The notes beneath the pieces are model-generated. The model was not told the DNA's origin and ran no database searches. It worked only from the letters and a program-made list of their open reading frames with translations. From Pyrinomonadaceae bacterium (GTDB lineage: Bacteria; Acidobacteriota; Blastocatellia; Pyrinomonadales; Pyrinomonadaceae), in the NCBI GenBank assembly GCA_030841105.1, contig JAVEDE010000079.1, positions 50,496 to 114,495 on the forward strand: a stretch of DNA of 64,000 nt, given 5' to 3'. A program made the translations under genes and the position numbers. Of this stretch, positions 17,558 through 25,934 are shown piece after piece. Every line of letters starts with the position of its first letter. Within the stretch, counting starts at the first letter, position 1.

Positions 17558-19711
17558 TTACCAACGGTTGAAAGACGCGGCGACGACGCTGCCGCTGCCG
17601 CGGTGTTGGTCACGGCGCATTTGGAGCGGGCAGACCGCGCCCGCCTTGCGGTATTCGCGCCGGACGCCCGCCTCGAAGTGTGCGGACGTGACCGCGCCGC
17701 CGTCTTCGAGCGCGAGCGAAGAGGCATGGAGCACGGCGTTGCGAATTTGCCCGCCCGTCAACTCGCAGCGGCGCGCGGCCTCTTCCAAAAGACGCGGCTC
17801 GACTTCGTGCGAGTGGGGCAGGTGCAGTTGCCAGATCGTCCAACGCTCCGCGGAGTCGGGCGGCGTGAAATTGATCGAAACGTCCATGCGCCGCTGGAAG
17901 GCGTTGTCAATGCGGTCGCCCGCGTTGGTCGTGACGACGATGATGCCCTCGAATGATTCGAGGCGTTGCAGGAGGTAGTTGGTTTCGAGGTTGGCGTAGC
18001 GGTCGTTGGCGTTGCCCACGTCGGTGCGCTGCGTGAGCAGGGCGTCGCCTTCGTCGAGCAAGAGGATCACGTCGAGTTCTTCGGCGAGCGCGAAAATCTG
18101 GTTGAGGTTCTTCTCCGTCTCGCCGATGTACTTGTTGACGACCGTGGAGAGATCGAGCCGGTACAAGTCCATCTGGAGACTCGCGGCCAAGAGGCGCGCG
18201 GCGAGCGTCTTGCCCGTCCCGCTCGTGCCGCTAAAGAGCGCGCGCACGCCCGCGTTCATCCCGCAGGCCAACGCGTCGCCGACGTGCGCAGGCAACTGCT
18301 CGCGGTGGCGGCAGCGACTTTCCAAGTTGCGTAACTCGGCGAAGACGTCGGCGTTCGCCGCGAGGTGCGACCAATCGCCCGCCCCCGTGTCAATGCGTAC
18401 GGCGAGCGTGTCGAGCATCTGGCGGTTGAGCGCGCGGCTGGCCTGCTGCACGTCGGCGACGGTGACTCCGGCGCGACCGGCGAGCGCGGCGTAGGCGACG
18501 GCGAGCGTGGCGGCGCGGCGGATGTTGCCGCCCGTCAGGCGAAAGCGTGCGCTGATGAGTTCGAGGTCGGGCGTTGCGCGCGTGCCGAGTGCGCGCAGCC
18601 AGTGAAGCCGTCGCGCGTCGCGCGTGGGCGTCTCCAACGTGACGGTGAGGGCGCGTTCCGCCGCCTCGCCGCGGACGCCGCCCTGCTTGCCGAGCACGAC
18701 CGCGAGCGCGCCTTCATAAGCCGCGCCGAGCGGCGGCAACTCCACGGTCTCACCGGGCGGGATGTCGAAGACGAAGACGGGCAGCGCGTCGAGGAGCGTG
18801 GCGAGCGTGCCCGCGAGTCGCCATCGTTCATCGGGCGCGCTAGTGTTCGCGTCGCTCGCGCGCTCTGAGTTTGAGATTTCGAGCACGCCGCGTCCGAGGG
18901 CGCGTGCGACTGCCCCGGCGAGCGTGCGTCGGCCGTTGTGGTGCGGGCCGCGCACGATGAGCGCCTGCGCCTCGCCCGACGCGAGCAACGCGGGGATGAC
19001 TTCGAGTTGCGCGCCGAGTTCGGCGGGGAGGATGAGCGCGTCGAGGGGCGCGAGCGCGGCGGGCGCGTGGTAGCGCGCCCAAGGGGCGAGGCGTTCGCGC
19101 GTCTCGCCGCGCAGCACGTCCCAGAGCAGCGGCGGCGCGTGCAGCGACCACTCGGTGCGCGGCGCGTCCGTCCCCGTAAACTCGACGAGTCCCAACTCGT
19201 GCAACTCGCGCAGGCGCGCGCGCACCGCGCGGCAGTCTTCGCGTTCGCGCCACCACGCCGAGAGCAATCCGTAGGTGGGTCGGTGTTGGCCGGGCGTTGC
19301 CTGCATCGTTTCAAAGAGCAGGCCGAAGCGCGCGTCCTCTTCGATGAGGCCCGCGCACATCAGCAGCGTCATGGCCGCGTGATCGAGTGCGGCCGTGTCG
19401 CGCAACGCCCGGAGTGGCAGGTGCGTCTCCGTCGTCCCTTCTTCCCACGAACGGATCGCCTCCTGCCACCACTCGTGCGCGCCGCGCTCGTCCTCGCAAC
19501 CGAGGTGCGCGGGCGCGCGGCCTTCGAGTTCTTCACCGTAGCCTTCGAGGAACGGAAACTGTTCGTAGGCCGCCTCGATCGTCTCGAACGACTGCGCGAC
19601 CTGTTCGATGACGCGCGCGACCGCCGCGAAGACGTAGAGCTTGAAATGGTTCGCGGGCGTCGCCGCGAAATCGGCGAACGGATGTTCCTGCTCTTCCAAC
19701 ACCTGCATCAT
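17558..19711 (-). CDS. CIS-associated AAA+ ATPase (Pvc15/Afp15-like)
   Basis: A 717-aa protein with two AAA-like halves. The C-terminal half (about 455-690) is a clear AAA+ module: Walker A FSGTSGTGKT with K501, Walker B ILLLDEGDAL with D553 and E554, sensor VVTTNAGDRID and arginine-containing FQRRMDVSINF. The N-terminal half (about 220-430) has a degenerate P-loop (RGPHHNGRRT), so it probably does not hydrolyse ATP. ATPases of this type accompany extracellular CIS loci, where they are thought to aid assembly or cargo loading. The ATG at 19709-19711 has GGAGGT eight bases upstream. It precedes the effector gene, from which a heptamer-repeat cassette separates it. Confidence 0.9.
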   Translation of the reverse strand: MMQVLEEQEHPFADFAATPANHFKLYVFAAVARVIEQVAQSFETIEAAYEQFPFLEGYGEELEGRAPAHLGCEDERGAHEWWQEAIRSWEEGTTETHLPLRALRDTAALDHAAMTLLMCAGLIEEDARFGLLFETMQATPGQHRPTYGLLSAWWREREDCRAVRARLRELHELGLVEFTGTDAPRTEWSLHAPPLLWDVLRGETRERLAPWARYHAPAALAPLDALILPAELGAQLEVIPALLASGEAQALIVRGPHHNGRRTLAGAVARALGRGVLEISNSERASDANTSAPDERWRLAGTLATLLDALPVFVFDIPPGETVELPPLGAAYEGALAVVLGKQGGVRGEAAERALTVTLETPTRDARRLHWLRALGTRATPDLELISARFRLTGGNIRRAATLAVAYAALAGRAGVTVADVQQASRALNRQMLDTLAVRIDTGAGDWSHLAANADVFAELRNLESRCRHREQLPAHVGDALACGMNAGVRALFSGTSGTGKTLAARLLAASLQMDLYRLDLSTVVNKYIGETEKNLNQIFALAEELDVILLLDEGDALLTQRTDVGNANDRYANLETNYLLQRLESFEGIIVVTTNAGDRIDNAFQRRMDVSINFTPPDSAERWTIWQLHLPHSHEVEPRLLEEAARRCELTGGQIRNAVLHASSLALEDGGAVTSAHFEAGVRREYRKAGAVCPLQMRRDQHRGSGSVVAASFNRW

Positions 19712-19725
19712 TGACTCAAACCTCC

Positions 19726-19814
19726 GTCGCCCGCCTTCCTATTCGTCGCTCGCCCTCTTACTCAAACGAGTCGCCCGCCTTCCTACTCAACCACGGCGCG
19801 CGGACTTCCTACTC
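19726..19814. repeat. Four ~19-bp imperfect direct repeats upstream of the ATPase gene
   Basis: Copies of GTCGCCCGCCTTCCTACTC-type sequence begin near 19726, 19745, 19770 and 19797; the last reaches into the stop codon of the 735-aa gene. On the minus strand each carries AGGAAG, resembling repeated decoy ribosome sites ahead of the real GGAGGT. Confidence 0.75.
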
Positions 19815-22016
19815 GAAATGAAACGCGACGATGCGCCCCGCCGCCGGAATCCAACCCGGGTCTCGATCAAGCCCCGCCACGCGCACCTCGAACGGCAACT
19901 CGGCCAGACGCATCACGACATCAACGTGCGTCGCCGTCACGAACACGCGCGCGTGCCGCTCGCACAAGAGACGCGCCGCTCGCCGCGCATCGTTCGTGCC
20001 GAGCGCGAGCCGCAGACGCGCGCGCGTGTAGAGGTGCACGCACTCGACCCAACGCGCGAGCGGCGTGCGGCCGCGCAGTTCGAGCGGATGCGCGACGCGC
20101 TGTAGTTTGATCGGACGCGCGCCGCTCGCGGGCGGCGCGGCGAACGCTCCGGCGTAAACTTCCAACTCGCGCGCGAGTTCAACTTCCGCCTCCGCTTCAC
20201 TGTCGAGCGGCACGTCGAGCACTAAAAACTTCGACGGGTGGATGACCTGCAAGCGACCCTGAACGCGCGCATCGCGTCGCGAGATCGTCCAACGCCAGTC
20301 GCCCGTCATGGCGGGGAAAGTTCGCAGCCACGCGGCGGGCACGCGCCACGCGGCGGGCGGATGAAAATCTCCCCCCGGCTGCTGCCCCACCTCGCGCCCC
20401 GCGAGACGCGCGAGCAGAGGCCAGACGGCGTCCGACTCGACGCCCGCGCCGCACATGCGCCGTCCGAGCAGGGCGACAAAATCCCAGATGGGAAGCGCGA
20501 TGCCCGGTGCGGCGGGCGCGGTGAAGTCGCCGTAGAGTTCGAGAAAGAGCGCGAGATTGACGAGATGAAACAGCCCCCCGAAACGCGTCTCGATCTGCGC
20601 TTCGAGCAGAGGCAACGCGGCGTGCGTCGTCTCCGCCTCATCAATAGACGCGGGCGGCGCGTTGGTTTCAGATTCTTCTGCGCGTGTTTCCAACGTCTCG
20701 CCGACGCGCTCTCCATCGTGTGCGGCGTCGGCTTCAACTTCCGGCTCGACGCTCTCGATGCTATCGCCGGTCAACACGCTCGCCGCGCCGCCGTCGCCCG
20801 CCGCAATTTGAGTCGTCTCGATCTGTGCGCCGGTCTCACCGCCCGTGGATGAAATTGTTGTTGAAGTTGCGGCGGCGTCAATGCGTTCTATCACCGCAGC
20901 GTCAACACCCGCGCCGGAAGTCTCGGACGCCGGAGCGCGCGCGCCGTCGAAAGCGGAGATGTGACGCGACGCGCGGCCGTCTTCCTGTTCTTGAAACGTG
21001 TCGCGTGTTGCCGCCGGGTCGGGCTGCGACGCGGAATCAGACGGTGGCGCGTTCGTGCCGCGCGTCGCTTTGTCGTTCACGGCGGGCGGCGCGGCGGCGT
21101 CCGTGCGACGGCCGGTTGAGAGCGCGTTGACCCACGCACCGACGCGGAGCGCGAAGCCTCGACTGCGCGCGAGCGCGGGCGCGCGTTGCAGGGCGAGACC
21201 GACGCCGAGCAAAAGTTGTTGCGGCAACTCCAACTCGCCTGACGATGCTTCCGGCGCGAAGTCGCGCCACGGCGCGTCGCCCGCGTCGAGAGTTTGGAGG
21301 TTGAGTTGAAAGTCTTCACGCGTCGTGTCGGTGAAAATTTTCGGCGGCGACGCGTCGGCGAGCGCGCCGGACTCTGCGTGTGAAGAAGTGTGCGACGCGT
21401 GGGAGACAAACGTGTGAAGTTCGTTGAGCGCGAAGCGGCGCGTGAGGCCTTGGAGGATGGCGCGCGCCGCGTCGGGCGCGAGCGCGCGTGCGAAGGGCAC
21501 GGCTTGGTGTCGTCGCGCGAGATGTTCGAGCGCGCCCGGCACGTATTCGGGCGTCTCTCGCCAGAGTTTGACGAGCGCGTCCGCGTCGGGCGTTCCTTTG
21601 AAGAGACTGCGCCACCACCAGCGCGTGGCGGCGCGCTGCTCGCACCAATCGCACGCGAGCGCGGCCAACAACTCCGCGCGATCCGCGAAGACGACGCAGG
21701 GCGCGTCCGCCCCGACCATCTCGCGCGCGGGACGCGGCGCGCGCCGCGCGAGTTGTTCGATGGACGAGCGCACGGACTGTTGCCATTCCGGCGGCAGCGT
21801 CAAGTGTCCGCCCGCGAGCGAGACGGTACGCGGGCGCGGATCGTCGAGACGGCGGATGCAGACGATGGCCGACGGGGCGAGACCCGCGGGCTGCACTTCC
21901 GCCGACGCGAAGAGAGAGGCGAGGCGCAAGCGCGCCGCCAGCGGGTCGAGGCCGGTGTTGCCCGTGACGCGCAGCCGCGCGACGTAAGTCTGTTCACCCG
22001 TGTGCAGGTTGATCAT
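19809..22016 (-). CDS. Conserved-looking CIS-associated protein of unknown function
   Basis: A 735-aa protein in two globular parts joined by a long disordered linker. The N-terminal part (1-300) is Trp/Arg-rich (WWWRSLFKGTPD near 150). The linker (about 300-480) is rich in Asp, Ala, Thr and Glu. The C-terminal part (about 485-735) contains FGGLFHLVNLALFLELYGDF and closes with PAAGRIVAFHFE. I believe I have seen similar C-terminal parts beside CIS ATPase genes but cannot confirm it. The ATG at 22016 is preferred; a TTG at 22073 would add 19 Arg/Pro/Ala-rich residues. It sits where Afp14 (tape measure) would be expected relative to the ATPase, but it lacks the long coiled-coil or hydrophobic stretches of that family. 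Confidence 0.65.
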   Translation of the reverse strand: MINLHTGEQTYVARLRVTGNTGLDPLAARLRLASLFASAEVQPAGLAPSAIVCIRRLDDPRPRTVSLAGGHLTLPPEWQQSVRSSIEQLARRAPRPAREMVGADAPCVVFADRAELLAALACDWCEQRAATRWWWRSLFKGTPDADALVKLWRETPEYVPGALEHLARRHQAVPFARALAPDAARAILQGLTRRFALNELHTFVSHASHTSSHAESGALADASPPKIFTDTTREDFQLNLQTLDAGDAPWRDFAPEASSGELELPQQLLLGVGLALQRAPALARSRGFALRVGAWVNALSTGRRTDAAAPPAVNDKATRGTNAPPSDSASQPDPAATRDTFQEQEDGRASRHISAFDGARAPASETSGAGVDAAVIERIDAAATSTTISSTGGETGAQIETTQIAAGDGGAASVLTGDSIESVEPEVEADAAHDGERVGETLETRAEESETNAPPASIDEAETTHAALPLLEAQIETRFGGLFHLVNLALFLELYGDFTAPAAPGIALPIWDFVALLGRRMCGAGVESDAVWPLLARLAGREVGQQPGGDFHPPAAWRVPAAWLRTFPAMTGDWRWTISRRDARVQGRLQVIHPSKFLVLDVPLDSEAEAEVELARELEVYAGAFAAPPASGARPIKLQRVAHPLELRGRTPLARWVECVHLYTRARLRLALGTNDARRAARLLCERHARVFVTATHVDVVMRLAELPFEVRVAGLDRDPGWIPAAGRIVAFHFE

Positions 22017-22142
22017 CAATGCGAACCGGATCAGGTTCGCGGGAGGCGCTGGCGCGCGACCGGGGCGACTCAAAGGTCAACCCTGCGCTTCTGCGCTGCC
22101 TTCCTCCCGCTCCCCTGACTCCAACAGCGCCCGCGTCCCGGT

Positions 22143-24563
22143 TTAGAACCTGAAGCGCACTCCACCTTGGAGGGTGGAGAATTTCACGTTCGAGCCGGGA
22201 GTAAAGACGCTGTGGAAATTGTACGAGCCTTCGACGGCGAAGGTCGGAGTGAGATTGAACTGCACGCCGCCGCCGATGTTCGCGCCGCCGCGCGTGTCCG
22301 TGCCCCCGCCGCCGTCGAAGACGTATGCGCCGCCGCCGCCGTTGAGGAACGGCCTGACCGCGCCGCTCCCGCCGAAGACTTTAACGTTGCCCGCTATCTG
22401 ATGAACGTTAATGTCGGCGAGCGAGACGAAGCCGAAGTCCATGCCGCGGAAACGGTTGAAGCCGTACAACGCTTCGAGCGAGAGGTGGTTGCTCAGGCGG
22501 TATTCGAGATCGACGCCGAAGTTCGGCCCCGGATCGAAGGCGTTGCTGAAGTCCGGGTGCGGGATGCTCGCGCCCGCGTGCAAACTCAAGCCCCAGCGTT
22601 TCGAGTCGGCGTCGGCCGGGATGTCGCCGTCGTCGTCATCGTCATCGTCGTCGCGCCCGTTGGCGTCAATGGTTTCGATGATGGTGTTGACGAAGGCTTC
22701 GCCGCCGGGCGGCACGTCAATGGTATAGACGCCGTTCGACGCCTGTCGCAGCCCGTTGCCCTCGAAGCCGAACCGCCAGCCGTAGATCGCGCCCGTGTGC
22801 CCGGCGACGAAGCCGAAGTCGCCCGCGCGCCGCACGTACTCGTGCTCGACGCCGCCCATGTTGATCGTCCGTCCGGTGCGGAGCGTGCCGCGCGCGATCC
22901 ACGTGCCGAGGTTCGTCACGCGGCGGCCGAACTGCCGGAGCGCTTCGTCGGCCAGTTCCTTCGACTGGAGACGGCGCGTGGTGGTGTTCTGCCGCGACCG
23001 TGCGCTGGCCGTGGTCGTCGCGCCGGTGGGATCATCTTTGCGGGGTTCGAGTCGCCCCTGCTCGTCGGTCTCGACCGTGATCACGTATTCGTGCTGCGTC
23101 CGCCCCGGCGGGAGTTCGCCCTGCACGCCGCTGATGCGCGCCTGCTGCTCGAACCTCGACGCGGGAACGAAAGACATGTTGCGGTGTGCGGTCTTCACCT
23201 TGAAGCGCGTGTTCGGATCGTTCGAGTCCAGATCAACCTGCATGCACTGGCTCGGCCTGAACTTGTAGATGCACGACCAGCGATAGCTGAGTTTCCAGTT
23301 GGAGACCAGATTGCCGGTCGCGCCCGCAGCGATGTTCTGCTGCGCGGTCGGGTGGTTCGTCACGTCGGCCGGGACGAGCGGCGTCGGGATGAGCGGCGGG
23401 TTGGCCTCGCCGATCTTCGTCCACTCGGTCGTGCCGGGGATGCCCCAGTGCCAGAGGCGGAAGGTGGCAAACACCTTCGCGGTCGTTCCCACCATGCCGT
23501 TAAAGGGCTTGGCGACGAAGGAGTTGGACGGCCCTTGCTCCGCAGGCCAGTTGAAGTCGGGCGCGCGGGCAAGACAGGCCGCGAGGTCAACTTCGGGGAA
23601 CGTGCCCGGCCCCGGCGGGTCGTAGCGGCGGATGTTGGAGATGAGCGTGCCGGGGCTGTTCGGGTCGTCAATGCCGATCCCCAGCATGTCTATCGAAACG
23701 CCGTCGCACTCTGGGCGGTCGTTGAAGGAGGTCACGCCCCACTGCGACACGTCCGGCGTGTTGCGCGTCAGGAACGTGCCATTGTTCGGCACGACGATGA
23801 CGCCCGCAGGCCAAGGGTCTTGGGTCGTGGTGTTGAGGAGCGTGTTAGCGCCGAGCACGTTGACGTAGAGACGGAAGTTGCCGGACGCGGGGAAAAAGAT
23901 CTTCGTGTTCAGCCCCGCGTTGGCGACGTTCGACTCGATGGGTATCTTCATCTCGACGGCGAACTGGTTGCCCGACTTGCTGAAGCGCGTGTTGTCGAGC
24001 ATCCAATCGCCGGGGCTAGCCACGTGCGCCGTCGCGCCCGCGTTGTTCCAGTCGCCGCTGTCGCGCCACCAAGTGACGGAGTTGGGCGTCCGGTTCAAGT
24101 CGGTGAACATCGGGTCGGCGGTCGAGGCGTCGAAGGGCTTGATGTGGAAACGCCAGTCGGTCGCCGGGTCGCCCGCCTTGGTCGCCATCCCGACGACGAT
24201 GTTGGTGTTGACGCCCGCCGTCGGGATGGCTACGACGAAGCCGAGATAGACGAAACCGGCGTCGCGCCCCATCTGAAATTTTGCCGCCGCCGTCGAACCC
24301 ATGTTCCCGCCCGTGTTGTCGAGCAGGTTGACGCGCGTCACGCCGTCCCAGCCGGGGTCGTTGTTAACTGTGCCGGGGCCGGTGTAGCCCTCGATCACGC
24401 CGTCAATGGTGGGCACGCCGGTCAGGCCGCCGGAGATGCTCGGCACGCACATGTCGGTCGGCGCGGCCGGCACGGGCACGGACATCAGGACGACGAGCGC
24501 GACGGCGCACGCGCCCCGCAGGGAACGCGGCAGGCCGCGCAGATGCTTCAATTTTTTACTCAT
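22143..24563 (-). CDS. Outer-membrane beta-barrel protein with large N-terminal extracellular-type domain
   Basis: An 806-aa exported protein. Residues 1-34 form a signal peptide (basic start, hydrophobic core, PAAPT cleavage region). About 35-330 is a beta-rich, Trp/Asn/Gly-rich domain resembling CBM9/DOMON-type ligand-binding folds (GWDGVTRVNLLDN, GFVYLGFVV); this is tentative. About 330-640 is further beta-rich sequence, ending in an eight-Asp run. About 650-806 is an 8-strand OmpA/OMP_b-brl-like barrel, ending in the C-terminal Phe that the barrel assembly machinery reads (GGVRFRF). GAGGAGC lies six bases before the ATG. It is embedded in the CIS block and transcribed with it, an unusual companion for a CIS. 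Confidence 0.82.
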   Translation of the reverse strand: MSKKLKHLRGLPRSLRGACAVALVVLMSVPVPAAPTDMCVPSISGGLTGVPTIDGVIEGYTGPGTVNNDPGWDGVTRVNLLDNTGGNMGSTAAAKFQMGRDAGFVYLGFVVAIPTAGVNTNIVVGMATKAGDPATDWRFHIKPFDASTADPMFTDLNRTPNSVTWWRDSGDWNNAGATAHVASPGDWMLDNTRFSKSGNQFAVEMKIPIESNVANAGLNTKIFFPASGNFRLYVNVLGANTLLNTTTQDPWPAGVIVVPNNGTFLTRNTPDVSQWGVTSFNDRPECDGVSIDMLGIGIDDPNSPGTLISNIRRYDPPGPGTFPEVDLAACLARAPDFNWPAEQGPSNSFVAKPFNGMVGTTAKVFATFRLWHWGIPGTTEWTKIGEANPPLIPTPLVPADVTNHPTAQQNIAAGATGNLVSNWKLSYRWSCIYKFRPSQCMQVDLDSNDPNTRFKVKTAHRNMSFVPASRFEQQARISGVQGELPPGRTQHEYVITVETDEQGRLEPRKDDPTGATTTASARSRQNTTTRRLQSKELADEALRQFGRRVTNLGTWIARGTLRTGRTINMGGVEHEYVRRAGDFGFVAGHTGAIYGWRFGFEGNGLRQASNGVYTIDVPPGGEAFVNTIIETIDANGRDDDDDDDDGDIPADADSKRWGLSLHAGASIPHPDFSNAFDPGPNFGVDLEYRLSNHLSLEALYGFNRFRGMDFGFVSLADINVHQIAGNVKVFGGSGAVRPFLNGGGGAYVFDGGGGTDTRGGANIGGGVQFNLTPTFAVEGSYNFHSVFTPGSNVKFSTLQGGVRFRF

Positions 24564-24677
24564 GGCTAAGCTCCTCGGTGAGGTGTGTTGGCAACATCGC
24601 CGTGCGTGCGGCGGCCGGCACGGCGGTTGACTGGCTCGCGCGAAACTTGTCTGTCCGCGCGCGGCGCGAGGCGAAAG

Positions 24678-25889
24678 TTAGACCGCCGCGATGGTTTGCG
24701 CGTACTTGATGTCCACGCCGTTCTGACTCTCTTTGACCGTCCCCTTGATCATCACGTACATCTCGGTTTCGGCGGCCGTCGGCCCGGCGGTGAACTCCGC
24801 GAACACCGACTGGTGAGAAGTCTGACCCTGCGCGGGCTTGGCTACTTCAAACGTAGTGACGTCGGTCTCGCCGACCGTCCACCCGGTCGGAGTCTTGACG
24901 GCGGTGGCGACGGTGAAACTGCCGCCGACGGCGAACTCAAGGCTAAGGCCGACGATGCCCACGTCGCCGCGCTTGAACACGACCTTGTTGGCGTTAGCCC
25001 CCGTGCCCATCGCCGCGCCGCCCTGCACGCTTTCGAGTTGCATGCGCACGCGCGTTTCGGGCGATGGCGGCGGCGAGCCGACCGTGATGTCGAACTGCTG
25101 GTTGCCGGGCGTGACGCCCGTGTCGGGCGTGTTCTCCGAAACGGCGAGCCGCACCGTGCCCTTCGTCCCGTTGGGCTGACTGTTCGGCACTTTGACGCGC
25201 ACGCGGATGTTCTTCGTCGCGCCCGTGCCGGGCACGCCGGGCAGCGTGATGATGTTCGACGGCCGCACCGTGTCGCCGTTGTCGGCGAGCAACTCGGCCG
25301 TCCAGTTCTGCACGCCGATGACGGAAGGGGTGAGCGTGTAGTCGCCCTGCTGGCTGGCGATGGCCTTCACCGCGAAGGTGAAGATGTAGGACGAATTCTG
25401 CTCGATGTTCGGCTTGCCGATGGGCATCACGGGAGCGATCAGGTATGTCACCTGAATGTTGCCCTGCGGGATGATCAGTTTGGGCGAGACCTTCACCGTG
25501 TCGGAGGCCGTGCCGAGCGGGTTCGTCACCTTCACGATCACGTTCGAGCCGCTCTCGACGAGATTGGGGATGTCCGGCACGTCGAAGACGAGTTGATCCT
25601 CGCCGCTGTCGAGCGCGAAGTTCTGCACCTTCTTGCCGCCGATGAAGACCTCGTTGAGTTCGGGGGGAACGCTGAAATTCTTCCCCTTCACTTCCAGCCG
25701 GTGGCCGACGCGCAAGGGGATTTTGGTGAACTCGAAGCCCGTGATCTTGACCACCTGACCGGGCTGCGAACTTGCGTCTTCCAGTTCGGCGACGCGGGCT
25801 TCCAAGTTCTCCAGTTGACTTATCAGGCTGTTGATAAAGCCGGCGGTGATGAGGTCGCCCGCTTTCACCTTCTCTAGTTTCTGCACCAT
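24678..25889 (-). CDS. IPT/TIG-domain protein, fibre-like
   Basis: A 403-aa protein without a signal peptide. Residues 1-40 form a short coiled coil (FINSLISQLENLEARVAELE) of the sort that trimerises tail fibres. About 45-135 resembles an IPT/TIG Ig-like fold (ITGFEFTKIPLRVGHRLEVKG). Two further beta-rich segments follow (about 140-265 and 270-400). The ATG at 25887-25889 has GGAGAAG about ten bases upstream. Within the CIS it is a candidate for the receptor-contacting fibre or a surface decoration, because no Afp13-like fibre with adenovirus-type repeats is present. That role is inference; the IPT assignment is from pattern only. Confidence 0.65.
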   Translation of the reverse strand: MVQKLEKVKAGDLITAGFINSLISQLENLEARVAELEDASSQPGQVVKITGFEFTKIPLRVGHRLEVKGKNFSVPPELNEVFIGGKKVQNFALDSGEDQLVFDVPDIPNLVESGSNVIVKVTNPLGTASDTVKVSPKLIIPQGNIQVTYLIAPVMPIGKPNIEQNSSYIFTFAVKAIASQQGDYTLTPSVIGVQNWTAELLADNGDTVRPSNIITLPGVPGTGATKNIRVRVKVPNSQPNGTKGTVRLAVSENTPDTGVTPGNQQFDITVGSPPPSPETRVRMQLESVQGGAAMGTGANANKVVFKRGDVGIVGLSLEFAVGGSFTVATAVKTPTGWTVGETDVTTFEVAKPAQGQTSHQSVFAEFTAGPTAAETEMYVMIKGTVKESQNGVDIKYAQTIAAV

Positions 25890-25934
25890 CGTTCTCTTCT
25901 CCTCTCTTGCTGTCGGCGGCGGCCGGGGGCGGCC

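Noticed and set aside
21995..22140. TPP-riboswitch-like stretch (GAACCTGATCCGG on the minus strand) upstream of the 735-aa gene
   Set aside because: Only the one conserved block is similar. The CTGAGA element and the closing GTAGGGA block are missing, and the stretch forms a plain GCGAACC/GGTTCGC hairpin; the gene has no link to thiamine.
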